Source: Promicromonospora iranensis
GTDB taxonomy: Bacteria; Actinomycetota; Actinomycetes; Actinomycetales; Cellulomonadaceae
Direction: 5' to 3'
DNA length: 64,000 nucleotides
Assembly: GCF_028994775.1 (NCBI RefSeq)
Contig: NZ_JAJQMN010000007.1
Coordinates: 62,001 to 126,000, forward strand
The position numbers and the translations under genes were made by a program. Positions 48,657-56,992 of the stretch are shown here, in pieces. The notes beneath the pieces were generated by a model. That model was not told where the DNA came from, ran no database searches, and saw only the letters and a list, made by a program, of their open reading frames with translations. Within the stretch, counting starts at the first letter, position 1. Each line of letters starts with the position of its first letter.

Positions 48657-48672
48657 TGGGCAGGAGGCTTTG

Positions 48673-49212
48673 ATGGGCAGAGCGTCGGGCACGGAGCCCA
48701 CCACGTCGCCGGTGCGGCGGCTGGTGCTGCTCCGGCACGCGAAGGCGGAGCCGCCGTCGGAACTTCCCGACGAGCAGCGCCCGCTCGCGTTGCGTGGCCG
48801 GGACCAGGCGGTGAAGGTCGGTGCGGCGCTGGTCGCGTCCGGCCTCGTCCCCGACGCCGTCCTCGTCTCCGGGGCGGTGCGCACCCGTCAGACGTGGGAC
48901 CTCGCACGCAAGCACCTGGGAGAGCCGCCGGTGGCGTTCACCGACGACCTGCTGGGAGCGATGCCGCGCGGAGTCCTGGCGCTGGTGCGCGAGCTGGACC
49001 CCGCCACCCGGACCGTGCTGGTGATCGGTCACGAGCCCGCCATGGCGGGCACCGCCGAGCTGCTGGCCGGACCGGGGTCGGAGGACGGCGCGCTCGCCCA
49101 GGTGCGCGTCGGCGTCCCGACGGCGACGTACTCGGTGCTGGAGGCCGACGAGGACTGGGCGAACTGGGACCGCAGGACGGCCCGCCTCACCGAGGTGACC
49201 CGCCCCGCCTGA
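48673..49212 (+). CDS. sixA: SixA-like phosphohistidine phosphatase
   Basis: 179 residues, histidine phosphatase superfamily: catalytic VLLRHAKAEPPSE (L-R-H-A-K-A), LRGRDQAVKVGAALVASGLV with DAVLVSGAVRTRQTWD (S-x-A-x-R-T), and VLVIGHEPAMAGTAELLAG (second His). The RHAKA form is the SixA branch, which dephosphorylates His-containing phosphotransfer proteins. ATG 48673 with AGGAGG 6 nt upstream. Cotranscription with fabI is possible (34 nt gap). Confidence 0.9.
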   Translation: MGRASGTEPTTSPVRRLVLLRHAKAEPPSELPDEQRPLALRGRDQAVKVGAALVASGLVPDAVLVSGAVRTRQTWDLARKHLGEPPVAFTDDLLGAMPRGVLALVRELDPATRTVLVIGHEPAMAGTAELLAGPGSEDGALAQVRVGVPTATYSVLEADEDWANWDRRTARLTEVTRPA

Positions 49213-49235
49213 CCGAAACCTCGTCAAGCCTGCCC

Positions 49236-49298
49236 CGTTGAGTGCGGGCTATCTGTGGCCGGAGACGTCTCCGGACCGCAGATAGCCCGCACTCAACG
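49236..49298. repeat. long palindrome (family A), convergent gap
   Basis: CGTTGAGTGCGGGCTATCTG starts the left arm (49236) and CAGATAGCCCGCACTCAACG ends the right arm (49298). Stem continues inward through CCGGAGA/TCTCCGG with one bulged A and one G-T pair. It sits between convergent sixA and serB, 2 nt from the serB stop, and likely ends both transcripts. Same family as 40746-40811. Confidence 0.85.
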
Positions 49299-49300
49299 TG

Positions 49301-49921
49301 TCAGAGGAGTGCCAGGACTCCGTCCAGGCGGCCCTCGATCGAGTGGGGCGCCTGCTCGCGCACCACGGGCTTGGCGTTGAACGCCACGCCGACGCCGGCG
49401 ATCTCGATCATGCCGAGGTCGTTCGCGCCGTCGCCCACGGCGACGGTGTGCTCCAGCGGGATGTCCAGGGACGCGGCCCACTCGCGCAGCGTCGCGGCCT
49501 TGGCCGCACGGTCGATGACGGGGCCCACGGTGCGGCCGGTCAGCACGCCGTCCGCGACCTCCAGGCGGTTGGCGCGGAGCAGGTTGATCCCGAGCTCCTG
49601 GGCGACCGGTTCGACGATCTCGGCGAAACCACCGGACACCAGCCCGAACGCCCAGCCCCGGGCCTGACACTCGGCGACCAGCTCACGGGCGCCCGGCGTG
49701 AGCTCGACGGCGGCGCGCACCTTGTCCAGCGCGGCGACGGGCACGCCGGCCAGGGTCGCGACACGCTCGCGCAGGGACGCGGCGAAGTCGAGCTCGCCCC
49801 GCATCGCCCGCTCGGTCACCGCCGCGACCTCGTCCCGGGTGCCGGCATGTTCGGCGATGAGCTCGATGACCTCCTGGCGGAAGAAGGTCGAGTCCACGTC
49901 GGTCACGATGAGTCGCTTCAC
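49301..49921 (-). CDS. serB: phosphoserine phosphatase-type HAD enzyme
   Basis: 206 residues. HAD motifs in order: IVTDVDSTFF (motif I D-x-D-S/T), GLVSGGFAEIVEPVA (motif II Ser), AKAATLREWAASL (Lys), VAVGDGANDLGMIEIAGVGV (motif IV GDGAND) and AFNAKPVVREQA. These match SerB, the last step of serine synthesis. The regulatory N-terminal ACT domain of longer SerBs is absent. GTG 49921 (VKRLIVTDVD) is used; upstream residues in frame are unlike the family. Confidence 0.9.
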   Translation of the reverse strand: MKRLIVTDVDSTFFRQEVIELIAEHAGTRDEVAAVTERAMRGELDFAASLRERVATLAGVPVAALDKVRAAVELTPGARELVAECQARGWAFGLVSGGFAEIVEPVAQELGINLLRANRLEVADGVLTGRTVGPVIDRAAKAATLREWAASLDIPLEHTVAVGDGANDLGMIEIAGVGVAFNAKPVVREQAPHSIEGRLDGVLALL

Positions 49922-50003
49922 GGGACCAGTGTGCCGGAGCGGCGCGCTGTTCCGCCGTGCCGTCCACGTGCTGCGCACGACCGGCACCGCGGCCGCCGAG
50001 ATG

Positions 50004-50063
50004 GCCGAACGTAGGGATAGCCGCACTCTGAGCGCTCAGAGTGCGGCTACCCCTACGTTCGGC
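50004..50063. repeat. 60-bp near-perfect palindrome without loop
   Basis: Arms 50004-50033 and 50034-50063 are reverse complements with a single mismatch and no spacer. Arm ends are GCCGAACGTAGGG and, at the centre, CTGAGC/GCTCAG. The inner GAGTGCGGCTA resembles family A (GAGTGCGGGCTA). It lies between glgC and serB on the same strand. A likely terminator or dispersed element; such a structure would be cruciform-prone. Confidence 0.85.
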
Positions 50064-50081
50064 GCCCCGTGCGGCGGGACG

Positions 50082-51323
50082 TCAGTCGACGATCGTGCCC
50101 TTCGGGACCACCGTCAGCCCCGACTCCGTGACCGTGAAGCCGCGCGCCCGGTCCTCGTCCGGGTCCACGCCGATGCGGGCCCGCTCGTTGATGATCACGT
50201 TCTTGTCGACGATCGCCCGGTGCACGTGCGCGTACCGGTGCACCTGGACGTCATCCATGAGCACGGAGTTGGACACGTTCGACCACGAGTGCAGGTGCAC
50301 ACCCGGGGAGAGCACGGATCCGGCGGCCTGCGCGCCCGAGATGAGCACGCCCGGCGACACGATCGACTCCGCCGCGTGCCCCATGCGCCCGGGGCCGGCG
50401 TGCACGAACTTCGCCGGGGGCAGCCCCGTGTAGCCCGTGTACAGCGGCCAGTCGTAGTTGTAGAGGTTGAAGATCGGGTGCACGGCGATGAGGTCGGTGT
50501 GCGCGTCGTAGAACGAGTCGATCGTCCCGACGTCGCGCCAGTACCCGCGGTCGCGCTCGGTCGAGCCCGGCACGTCGTTGCGGATGAAGTCGTACACGCC
50601 GGCCTCGCCGTCGGCCACGAAGGCCGGGATGATGTCGCCGCCCATGTCGTGCCGCGAGTCGGGGTTGGCAGCGTCCTTGGTGACGGCCTCGACCAGCGCG
50701 TCGGCGTCGAACACGTAGTTGCCCATCGAGGCGAGGATCTCGCCGGGGGAGTCGGGCAGGCCCGTGGGCTCCGTGGGCTTCTCCAGGAACTCGCGGATCT
50801 TCGTCGGGTCAGCGGGGTCGACGTCGATGACGCCGAACTGGTCGGCCATGCCGATCGGCTGCCGGATCGCGGCGACCGTCGCCCGCGCACCCGAGTCGAT
50901 GTGCGCGTCCACCATCTGGGAGAAGTCCATGCGGTAGACGTGGTCGGCGCCGACCACGACGACGATGTCGGGCCGCTCGTCGTCGATGATGTTGAGGCAC
51001 TGGTAGATCGCGTCGGCGCTGCCGAGATACCAGTGCTTGCCCACGCGCTGCTGCGCGGGGACGGGCGCCACGAAGTTGCCCAGCAGGGGCGACATGCGCC
51101 ATGTCTTGGAGATGTGACGGTCCAGCGAGTGGGACTTGTACTGCGTCAGCACGACGACGTGCAGATAGCGCGAGTTGACGATGTTGGACAGAGCGAAATC
51201 CACCAGGCGGTAGATGCCGCCGAAGGGCACTGCGGGCTTGGCGCGGGCGGCGGTCAGCGGCATCAGCCGCTTTCCCTCGCCGCCGGCGAGGACGATCGCA
51301 AGGACGCGGGGGGCGGAAGCCAT
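50082..51323 (-). CDS. glgC: glucose-1-phosphate adenylyltransferase
   Basis: 413 residues. Nucleotide-sugar pyrophosphorylase motif [20 protein letters not shown] with [20 protein letters not shown], then [33 protein letters not shown], and the left-handed beta-helix C terminus ([20 protein letters not shown]). It makes ADP-glucose for alpha-glucan synthesis. Divergent from the glycosyltransferase gene at 51399 (75 nt between starts), the same arrangement as mycobacterial glgC/glgM. Start ATG 51323. Confidence 0.96.
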   Translation of the reverse strand: MASAPRVLAIVLAGGEGKRLMPLTAARAKPAVPFGGIYRLVDFALSNIVNSRYLHVVVLTQYKSHSLDRHISKTWRMSPLLGNFVAPVPAQQRVGKHWYLGSADAIYQCLNIIDDERPDIVVVVGADHVYRMDFSQMVDAHIDSGARATVAAIRQPIGMADQFGVIDVDPADPTKIREFLEKPTEPTGLPDSPGEILASMGNYVFDADALVEAVTKDAANPDSRHDMGGDIIPAFVADGEAGVYDFIRNDVPGSTERDRGYWRDVGTIDSFYDAHTDLIAVHPIFNLYNYDWPLYTGYTGLPPAKFVHAGPGRMGHAAESIVSPGVLISGAQAAGSVLSPGVHLHSWSNVSNSVLMDDVQVHRYAHVHRAIVDKNVIINERARIGVDPDEDRARGFTVTESGLTVVPKGTIVD

Positions 51324-51398
51324 ACGGGTGACATTAAGCCCTTTTGGCCTGGTCCGTCAGGTGACGCGCGGTGAGTTCACGCACGCTAGGTTGGCAGG

Positions 51399-52715
51399 GT
51401 GCCCGACGTCGCCGCAGCCCCAGGCTTTGCCCCCCGCTCACTTCCCGCTCCCGCGCCCCGTACCGGAGGTCGACCCGACGGCGGCCTCCGGGTCGACCTG
51501 CTGGCCCGCGAGTTCCCGCCCCACGTCTACGGCGGTGCGGGCGTCCACGTCGCCGAGCTGGCCGCAGTCCTGGCGCAGCACGCCGACGTGCGGGTGCGCT
51601 GCTTCGACGGTCCCCGGGACGCCGCGACGGAGGCGTCCGGCGTCACCGGCTACGTCACCCCGAAGGCGCTCGCGGGCGCGAACGCCGCGCTGGCCACCCT
51701 GGGCACGGACCTCGTCATGGCCGACGACGTCGCGGGCGCCGACCTGGTCCACTCGCACACCTGGTACGCCAACATGGCCGGCCACCTGGGCGGGCTGCTC
51801 CACGGCGTGCCGCACGTGGTCACCGCACACTCCCTGGAGCCGTTGCGGCCCTGGAAGGCGGAGCAGCTCGGCGGCGGGTACGCGCTGTCGTCGTGGGCCG
51901 AACGCACCGCCTACCTCGGCGCGGCCGGCGTCATCGCGGTGTCGGCGGGCATGCGGGCGGACATCCTGCGTGTCTACCCCGAGCTCGACCCGGAGCGCGT
52001 GCACGTGGTGCACAACGGCATCGACCTGTCGGGCTGGCGGCGCCCCGACCCCGACGACGCGGCGGCGCAGGCCGCGGCGGCCGCCACCGTACGCCGGTAC
52101 GGGATCGACCCGGACCGGCCGGCGGTCGTGTTCGTCGGCCGGATCACCCGGCAGAAGGGCCTGCCGTACCTGCTGCGGGCGGCCGCCGAGCTGCCGCCGG
52201 AGGTGCAGCTCGTGCTGTGCGCCGGTGTGCCGGACACGCCGGAGATCATGGCCGAGGTGGTGGCCCTCACGGAGCGCCTGCGCGAGTCCCGGACCGGCGT
52301 CGTCTGGATCGAGGAGATGCTCCCGCGGCCCGACCTCGTGGCAGTCCTCGCGGCCTGCACGGTCTTCGTCTGCCCGAGCGTCTACGAGCCGCTCGGCATC
52401 GTGAACCTCGAGGCCATGGCCGTGGGCCTGCCCGTGGTCGGCACGGCCACCGGTGGCATCCCCGAGGTGGTCGACGACGGCGTGACGGGCCTGCTGGTCC
52501 CCATCGAGCAGGCCGACGACGGGACGGGCACGCCGCTGGACCCGGACCGGTTCGTCGCCGACCTGGCGGCCGCGCTGACCCGGGTAGCGACCGACCCGGA
52601 GGGCGCAGCCGCGATGGGTGCCGCGGGGCGGCGTCGGGCCGAGGAGCGCTTCACCTGGGCGGCGATCGGCGACCGCACGATGGAGGTCTACCGGCAGGTG
52701 CTCGCGCAGGCCTGA
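51399..52715 (+). CDS. glgM: GT4 glycosyltransferase, GlgM/GlgA type
   Basis: 438 residues, GT-B fold: LRVDLLAREFPPHVYGGAGV (K/R-x-G-G-like acceptor loop reads YGGAGVHV), VHSHTWYANMAGHLGGLLHG, VTAHSLEPLRPWKAEQLGGG, FVGRITRQKGLPYLLRAA and the E-x7-E motif PSVYEPLGIVNLEAMA. This is the actinobacterial class, annotated glycogen synthase but shown in mycobacteria (GlgM) to make alpha-maltose-1-phosphate from ADP-glucose. GTG 51399; TAGGTT 7 nt upstream suggests a leaderless transcript. GlgE is not in the window. Confidence 0.9.
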   Translation: MPDVAAAPGFAPRSLPAPAPRTGGRPDGGLRVDLLAREFPPHVYGGAGVHVAELAAVLAQHADVRVRCFDGPRDAATEASGVTGYVTPKALAGANAALATLGTDLVMADDVAGADLVHSHTWYANMAGHLGGLLHGVPHVVTAHSLEPLRPWKAEQLGGGYALSSWAERTAYLGAAGVIAVSAGMRADILRVYPELDPERVHVVHNGIDLSGWRRPDPDDAAAQAAAAATVRRYGIDPDRPAVVFVGRITRQKGLPYLLRAAAELPPEVQLVLCAGVPDTPEIMAEVVALTERLRESRTGVVWIEEMLPRPDLVAVLAACTVFVCPSVYEPLGIVNLEAMAVGLPVVGTATGGIPEVVDDGVTGLLVPIEQADDGTGTPLDPDRFVADLAAALTRVATDPEGAAAMGAAGRRRAEERFTWAAIGDRTMEVYRQVLAQA

Positions 52716-52780
52716 GGGCCGTGGTGGACCTCGCCTGACAGGTCTGGTCGGCCTGGCGGCCAGGGGAGGGCGGCCTGGCA

Positions 52781-53299
52781 TCAGAGGGCGGCCAGGAACG
52801 CCCTCCGGTCCGCTCGGGTCCGGAGGCGGTGGTACGCCAGGTGCGCGTACTCCGGGTCCGACGCCGCCGCCGCGTACCTGACGCGCTTGTCCTCGTACGT
52901 GGTCCAGGCCCAGCGGATCACGGAGTCGTGCGCGAAGAGCGCGTCCCAGGGCTCGCGGTTCCCGTTCCACAGCTCCACCCGGCTCGCCGTCCGGCGGATC
53001 GTCCGCGTCACGAGGCGGCGCATCACGGTCGCACGCGACGGGTCCACGAAGACGAACGTGTCGGCCCGCTCCCGGATCAGGTCGGCGGCGCCCACCCCCG
53101 AGTAGTTCCCGTCGATCACCCAGGCGTCCTGGCCGACGGCGGACCCGACGTCGGCCAGGAACTCCTCGCGCGGCGTCCAGCCGGGGCCCCAGTAGAGCGC
53201 GTCGAGCTCGGTGTGCGGCAGGCCGAGCCGTCGGGCGAGCTCGCGGGCGAGCGTCGTCTTGCCCGACCCCGACGTGCCGACCACCCACACCCGCTGCAC
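52781..53299 (-). CDS. P-loop kinase-like ATPase (FlaR-like)
   Basis: 172 residues: QRVWVVGTSGSGKTTLAREL (Walker A), LGLPHTELDALYWGPGWTPR, WVIDGNYSGVGAADLIRERA and FVFVDPSRATVMRRLVTRTI. This is the pattern of the small adenylate-kinase-like proteins annotated as topology modulation/FlaR. Probably a nucleoside or small-molecule kinase of unknown substrate. It starts 4 nt after the stop of the upstream hypothetical gene, so they form an operon. Confidence 0.85.
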   Translation of the reverse strand: MQRVWVVGTSGSGKTTLARELARRLGLPHTELDALYWGPGWTPREEFLADVGSAVGQDAWVIDGNYSGVGAADLIRERADTFVFVDPSRATVMRRLVTRTIRRTASRVELWNGNREPWDALFAHDSVIRWAWTTYEDKRVRYAAAASDPEYAHLAYHRLRTRADRRAFLAAL

Positions 53300-53303
53300 G
53301 GCG

Positions 53304-54065
53304 TCAGCGCACCTCGCCGTAGGTCGCCGCGCTCATCGCGTGCCGGGCCGTGCGGTCCACCTCGCGCAGTGCCGTCGACCGCTGGTCGACCTGGAAGACG
53401 TTCACCGCGCCGCCGTCGTCCACGGTGCCGAGTGCCACGATCGCCCGCAGGCGGTTGGCCAGGTCCAGCACGCGGGCGCGGCGGCCGTCCAGGTGCGGCA
53501 CCGGCCAGGACGACGTGCTGGCGGACCGGATGCGCTCGATGGCGTCGGCGGCGTCGTCGCGCCAGCGGGCGACGTCGAGCTGGTCCAGGGCGTCGGTGGC
53601 GGTCATCAGGCTCGTGCGGAGCTCGCGCTCGGCGTCGGCGACCGAGCCGATGGCGCCGAGCACCAGCGTCGTCCACGCGGGCACCTCGAGCACCCGCCAC
53701 GACACCATGTGCCCGGGTTCGATGTGGCTGCCGAAGGCCTGGACCCGTGGGACCGCCGCCCAGCTCCCGGCGGGCGTCGTGACCACCACGCACTCGCCCG
53801 CCTCCGTGGCCTCGAGGTTGGCGGCCGCCGGCACCCCCGCCGGATCACCCGGCGCGGGCAGGAGCGCGCACACCTCGCGCGGCCCCGTCGTCCAGGCCGT
53901 GAAGAGGGTGCCGAGGTCGGTTCCGTCGGCAAAGCCGGGCAACCCCTCCACGGTGTGCGGCTCGTCGTCGCCCACCACGGACTTCACAGCGTCCGAGGTG
54001 TCGCCTATGCCCTGCAGCCACAGGGCGAGCAGCACGCTCCGTGGGAGGTCCTGATCGGTGTCCAC
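53304..54065 (-). CDS. hypothetical protein
   Basis: About 253 residues from GTG 54065 (VDTDQDLPRSVLLALWLQGI). No signal peptide or TM segments. Recognisable stretches without a family name: HTVEGLPGFADGTDLGTLFT, ALLPAPGDPAGVPAAANLEA, VVTTPAGSWAAVPRVQAFGS, ending RSTALREVDRTARHAMSAAT. The frame stays open upstream to 54317, but that would overlap the divergent ABC gene. TACAGT 10-15 nt before 54065 is a possible -10. GTG 54083 is an alternative start. First gene of an operon with the P-loop protein. Confidence 0.65.
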   Translation of the reverse strand: MDTDQDLPRSVLLALWLQGIGDTSDAVKSVVGDDEPHTVEGLPGFADGTDLGTLFTAWTTGPREVCALLPAPGDPAGVPAAANLEATEAGECVVVTTPAGSWAAVPRVQAFGSHIEPGHMVSWRVLEVPAWTTLVLGAIGSVADAERELRTSLMTATDALDQLDVARWRDDAADAIERIRSASTSSWPVPHLDGRRARVLDLANRLRAIVALGTVDDGGAVNVFQVDQRSTALREVDRTARHAMSAATYGEVR

Positions 54066-54108
54066 CGCAGCACTGTAAATGACTCCTCCTCGGGTAGTGT
54101 CGGGTCCC

Positions 54109-54894
54109 ATGAGTTCCGTTCTCCACCTTGCGGGCGTCACCGTCCGACGCGGCACCTCGACCATCCTCGATTCCGTGGACTGGCAGGTGAACGAGGGAGA
54201 ACGGTGGATCGTGCTCGGCCCCAACGGCGCCGGCAAGACAACTCTCCTCCAGATTGTCGCAGCACGCCTCCACCCGACGTCGGGCACGGCCACCGTGCTC
54301 GACTCGACCCTCGGCAAGGTCGACGTGTTCGAGCTGCGTCCCCGGATCGGCCTCTCGAGCGCGGCGCTCGCCGAGCGCCTGCCGACGGCGGAGACGGTGC
54401 GCGACGTCGTGCTGACCGCCGCCTACGGCGTCACCGGCCGCTGGCGCGAGACCTACGACGAGCTCGACGAGCAGCGCGCCAAGGATCTGCTGGCGGCCTT
54501 CGACGTCGACCACCTCGCCGACCGCACCTACGGCACCCTCTCCGAGGGCGAGCGCAAGCGCGTGCAGATCGCCCGCGCCCTCATGACCGACCCGGAGCTG
54601 CTGCTGCTCGACGAGCCGGGTGCGGGCCTCGACCTGGGCGGCCGCGAGGAGCTGGTCGCGGCGCTGTCCGGGCTCGCGAACGACCCCGCCTCGCCGGTCC
54701 TGGTGCACGTGACGCACCACGTCGAGGAGATCCCGCCGGGCTTCACGCACCTGCTGCTGATGAAGCAGGCGGGCATCCAGGCCGCCGGACCGATCGAGGA
54801 GGTCCTCACCGCGGACAACCTCTCGGCAGCATTCGGTATCCCGCTCATCGTGGCGCACGGCGGCGGGCGCTGGCTCGCTCGCGCCGCCCGCTGA
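54109..54894 (+). CDS. ABC transporter ATP-binding protein (YlmA-like)
   Basis: 261 residues, one ABC domain: VLGPNGAGKTTLLQIVAARL, signature LSEGERKRVQIARALMTDPE (SEGER variant) and LLLLDEPGAGLDLGGREEL, H-loop VHVTHHVEEIPPGF. The TVRDVVLTAAYGVTGRWRET insert and HHVEEIP are typical of the soluble YlmA/ModF-like branch, which has no obvious permease; none is nearby. Start ATG 54109 (MSSVLHLAGVTV). The 44-nt divergent gap upstream is shared with the hypothetical gene. Confidence 0.9.
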   Translation: MSSVLHLAGVTVRRGTSTILDSVDWQVNEGERWIVLGPNGAGKTTLLQIVAARLHPTSGTATVLDSTLGKVDVFELRPRIGLSSAALAERLPTAETVRDVVLTAAYGVTGRWRETYDELDEQRAKDLLAAFDVDHLADRTYGTLSEGERKRVQIARALMTDPELLLLDEPGAGLDLGGREELVAALSGLANDPASPVLVHVTHHVEEIPPGFTHLLLMKQAGIQAAGPIEEVLTADNLSAAFGIPLIVAHGGGRWLARAAR

Positions 54895-54914
54895 CCCGAC
54901 GTCCATCGGCGCGC

Positions 54915-54938
54915 CGGCAACATGCGCGCACGTTGCCG
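54915..54938 (+). terminator. hairpin after the ABC ATPase gene
   Basis: CGGCAAC (54915-54921) and GTTGCCG (54932-54938) form a 7-bp stem with a 10-nt loop, 20 nt past the stop. The following 190 bp to the NfeD gene hold an AT-richer patch (54943-54980) with TTGAAA at 54973, a possible -35. Confidence 0.5.
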
Positions 54939-55128
54939 AACCTGAAATACGCGGCACATTAAAGAGACCAAGTTGAAACACCGATCTCGCTACCGCAGTG
55001 TCAGTGGACCTTGGTAAAGTCCGGGCAAAGGTCCGAGGTGGCGGTAGATTCACCGCGAGGACCCGTCGACGGAGAGGTTCCGTCGGCGACCGGTCGCCAG
55101 CCGGAGTGGACGCTCGGAGGGAGCACCC

Positions 55129-55557
55129 ATGGCCTGGTTGTGGTGGGTAGGCGCAGCGCTGATATTCGCGTTGATCGAACTGCTGTCACTGGATTTCGTC
55201 TTCATCATGTTTGCGGGTGGCGCGCTGGCCGCAGGCGTGGCGAACGCAGCCGGCGCCCCGTTGTGGGTTCAGGCGATCGTCTTCGTGGTGGCATCCGTGG
55301 TGCTGCTGGTGACGCTGCGACCCACGCTCATCCGCCATCTGCGCAACAACACGCCGAAGGCGCCCACCAACGCCGAGGCGAACGTGGGGCGTACGGCGTC
55401 GGTGGTCCAGGAGGTCAGCACCGCGTCGGGGCTGATCAAGCTGAGCGGAGAGGTGTGGAGCGCACGGGCCGTACCCGGCTCGCCTCTGCTGCCCGCCGGC
55501 ACTAGCGTTCGTGTGGTCCAGATCGACGGCGCGACCGCCGTCGTCGAACCGGCATAG
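55129..55557 (+). CDS. NfeD-family membrane protein
   Basis: 142 residues: WWVGAALIFALIELLSLDFV then FIMFAGGALAAGVANAAGAP and WVQAIVFVVASVVLLVTLRP (two to three TM), followed by an OB-fold tail (NVGRTASVVQEVSTASGLIK, GEVWSARAVPGSPLLPAGTS, VRVVQIDGATAVVEPA). Short-form NfeD proteins partner with SPFH/flotillin-type proteins in membrane microdomains. The SPFH gene follows at 108 nt, so context agrees. Confidence 0.93.
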   Translation: MAWLWWVGAALIFALIELLSLDFVFIMFAGGALAAGVANAAGAPLWVQAIVFVVASVVLLVTLRPTLIRHLRNNTPKAPTNAEANVGRTASVVQEVSTASGLIKLSGEVWSARAVPGSPLLPAGTSVRVVQIDGATAVVEPA

Positions 55558-55665
55558 CAGCCTGGCGCCTGGGCGTGACTCGTGGAGCAGTCCCGGCGTG
55601 AAGCAGTCCCAGTCAGAAGCTTGAATTCGTCCGTGCGGGCCAAGGTGCCCGCGTAAGGAGACGTC

Positions 55666-56820
55666 GTGGAGTCATTCGGGCAAGTCCTGCTCTATCTGAT
55701 CATTGCCCTGGTCGTGATCGTCGGCATCGTCGCGGTGATCCGCGCGGTGCGGATCGTCCCTCAGTCGGTGGCGCTCGTCGTCGAGCGCCTCGGTCGGTAC
55801 TCGAAGACGCTCGACCCCGGCCTGCACGTGCTGGTGCCGTTCGTCGACCGGGTCCGAGCCGGTGTGGACCTGCGTGAGCAGGTCGTGTCGTTCCCGCCGC
55901 AGCCGGTGATCACCAGCGACAACCTGGTGGTCGAGATCGACACCGTCATCTACTTCCAGGTGACGGACGCCAAGTCCGCCGTCTACGAGATCGCCAACTA
56001 CATCACGGCGATCGAGCAGCTGACCGTCACGACTCTGCGTAACGTCATCGGTTCGATGGACCTGGAGCAGACGCTCACCAGCCGTGACCAGATCAACGGC
56101 CAGCTCCGTGGTGTGCTGGACGAGGCCACCGGGCGCTGGGGCATCCGCGTCAACCGTGTCGAGCTCAAGTCGATCGAGCCGCCGCCCTCCATCCAGGGCG
56201 CGATGGAGCAGCAGATGCGCGCCGAGCGTGACCGCCGTGCCGCGATCCTGACCGCGGAGGGCATCAAGCAGTCCGCGATCCTCACCGCCGAGGGTGAGAA
56301 GCAGTCGGCGATCCTGACGGCCGAGGGTGACGCGCAGTCACAGATCCTGCGGGCCGAGGGTGAGTCGCGCGCGATCATCCAGGTCTTCGAGGCCATCCAC
56401 CGCGGCAACGCCGACTCGAAGCTGCTGGCCTACCAGTACCTGCAGATGCTGCCGCAGATCGCGAAGGGCGACTCGAACACGACGTGGGTCATCCCCACGG
56501 AGTTCACCGCCGCACTGGGCAGCATCGCCAAGGGCTTCGGCGGCACGCCCGGCACGCCGGGCATCCCGGACGACAGCCCGCACGACGACGGCCCCTCGAG
56601 CGGCGGACCGCGCACGTCGGTCCTCGACAAGCCGCTGCTGCAGGACCCGGGCGAGGCTCTCGCCGAGGCGCAGCGCCAGGCGGAGGCCGCCGTGGCCGAC
56701 GCGACGAGCGCGGGCACCCGGTCGGGCGAGCCGTTCGACCCGGGCCACGAGCGCGGGCAGCGGCCGGGCGGTGGCTCGACGCCGCCCCCGCCGGTGCCCC
56801 CGGCACCGCCGGCCGGCTGA
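55666..56820 (+). CDS. SPFH/band 7 (stomatin-like) protein
   Basis: 384 residues. N-terminal TM LLYLIIALVVIVGIVAVIRA, then the band 7 domain (RIVPQSVALVVERLGRYSKT, LDPGLHVLVPFVDRV, LREQVVSFPPQPVITSDNLV). The helical segment ERDRRAAILTAEGIKQSAIL contains four degenerate 10-residue repeats of [A/S]-x-I-L-[T/R]-A-E-G-x-[K/S]. Conserved YLQMLPQIAKGDSNTTWVIP follows, then a Gly/Pro-rich tail. It forms oligomeric membrane scaffolds, probably with the preceding NfeD protein. GTG 55666 with AAGGAG upstream. A strong terminator follows. Confidence 0.94.
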   Translation: MESFGQVLLYLIIALVVIVGIVAVIRAVRIVPQSVALVVERLGRYSKTLDPGLHVLVPFVDRVRAGVDLREQVVSFPPQPVITSDNLVVEIDTVIYFQVTDAKSAVYEIANYITAIEQLTVTTLRNVIGSMDLEQTLTSRDQINGQLRGVLDEATGRWGIRVNRVELKSIEPPPSIQGAMEQQMRAERDRRAAILTAEGIKQSAILTAEGEKQSAILTAEGDAQSQILRAEGESRAIIQVFEAIHRGNADSKLLAYQYLQMLPQIAKGDSNTTWVIPTEFTAALGSIAKGFGGTPGTPGIPDDSPHDDGPSSGGPRTSVLDKPLLQDPGEALAEAQRQAEAAVADATSAGTRSGEPFDPGHERGQRPGGGSTPPPPVPPAPPAG

Positions 56821-56868
56821 GCCGGCCGCCCGCCGTAGCACCAGGGCGAGGTAGAACCGCAGCGAGAT

Positions 56869-56912
56869 AGAACGAGGGTCGGAGCACTGATCGGTGCTCC
56901 GACCCTCGTTCT
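56869..56912 (+). terminator. strong perfect hairpin after the SPFH gene
   Basis: AGAACGAGGGTCGGAGCAC (56869-56887) and its exact reverse complement (56894-56912) form a 19-bp perfect stem with a 6-nt loop, then TGTTGT. It ends the NfeD-SPFH unit before the TetR gene. Confidence 0.85.
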
Positions 56913-56961
56913 GTTGTGCCCTGGTCTTCTCGGGAATCCGCTCTGCGGATAAGAAGTTGCG

Positions 56962-56986
56962 GAGTGAGTGCTCACTCATTTACGGT
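56962..56986 (+). promoter_or_regulatory. TetR operator and leaderless promoter
   Basis: GAGTGAGTGCTCACTC (56962-56977) is a perfect palindrome (7-bp arms, TG centre). TACGGT (56981-56986, TANNNT) lies 7 nt before ATG 56993, giving a leaderless start. The operator overlaps the region just upstream of -10, so the TetR protein would repress its own operon, including both ABC genes. GAGTGAGTGCTCACTC also agrees with the TGAGTGA-type sites of TetR exporters. Confidence 0.72.
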
Positions 56987-56992
56987 CGCGGT

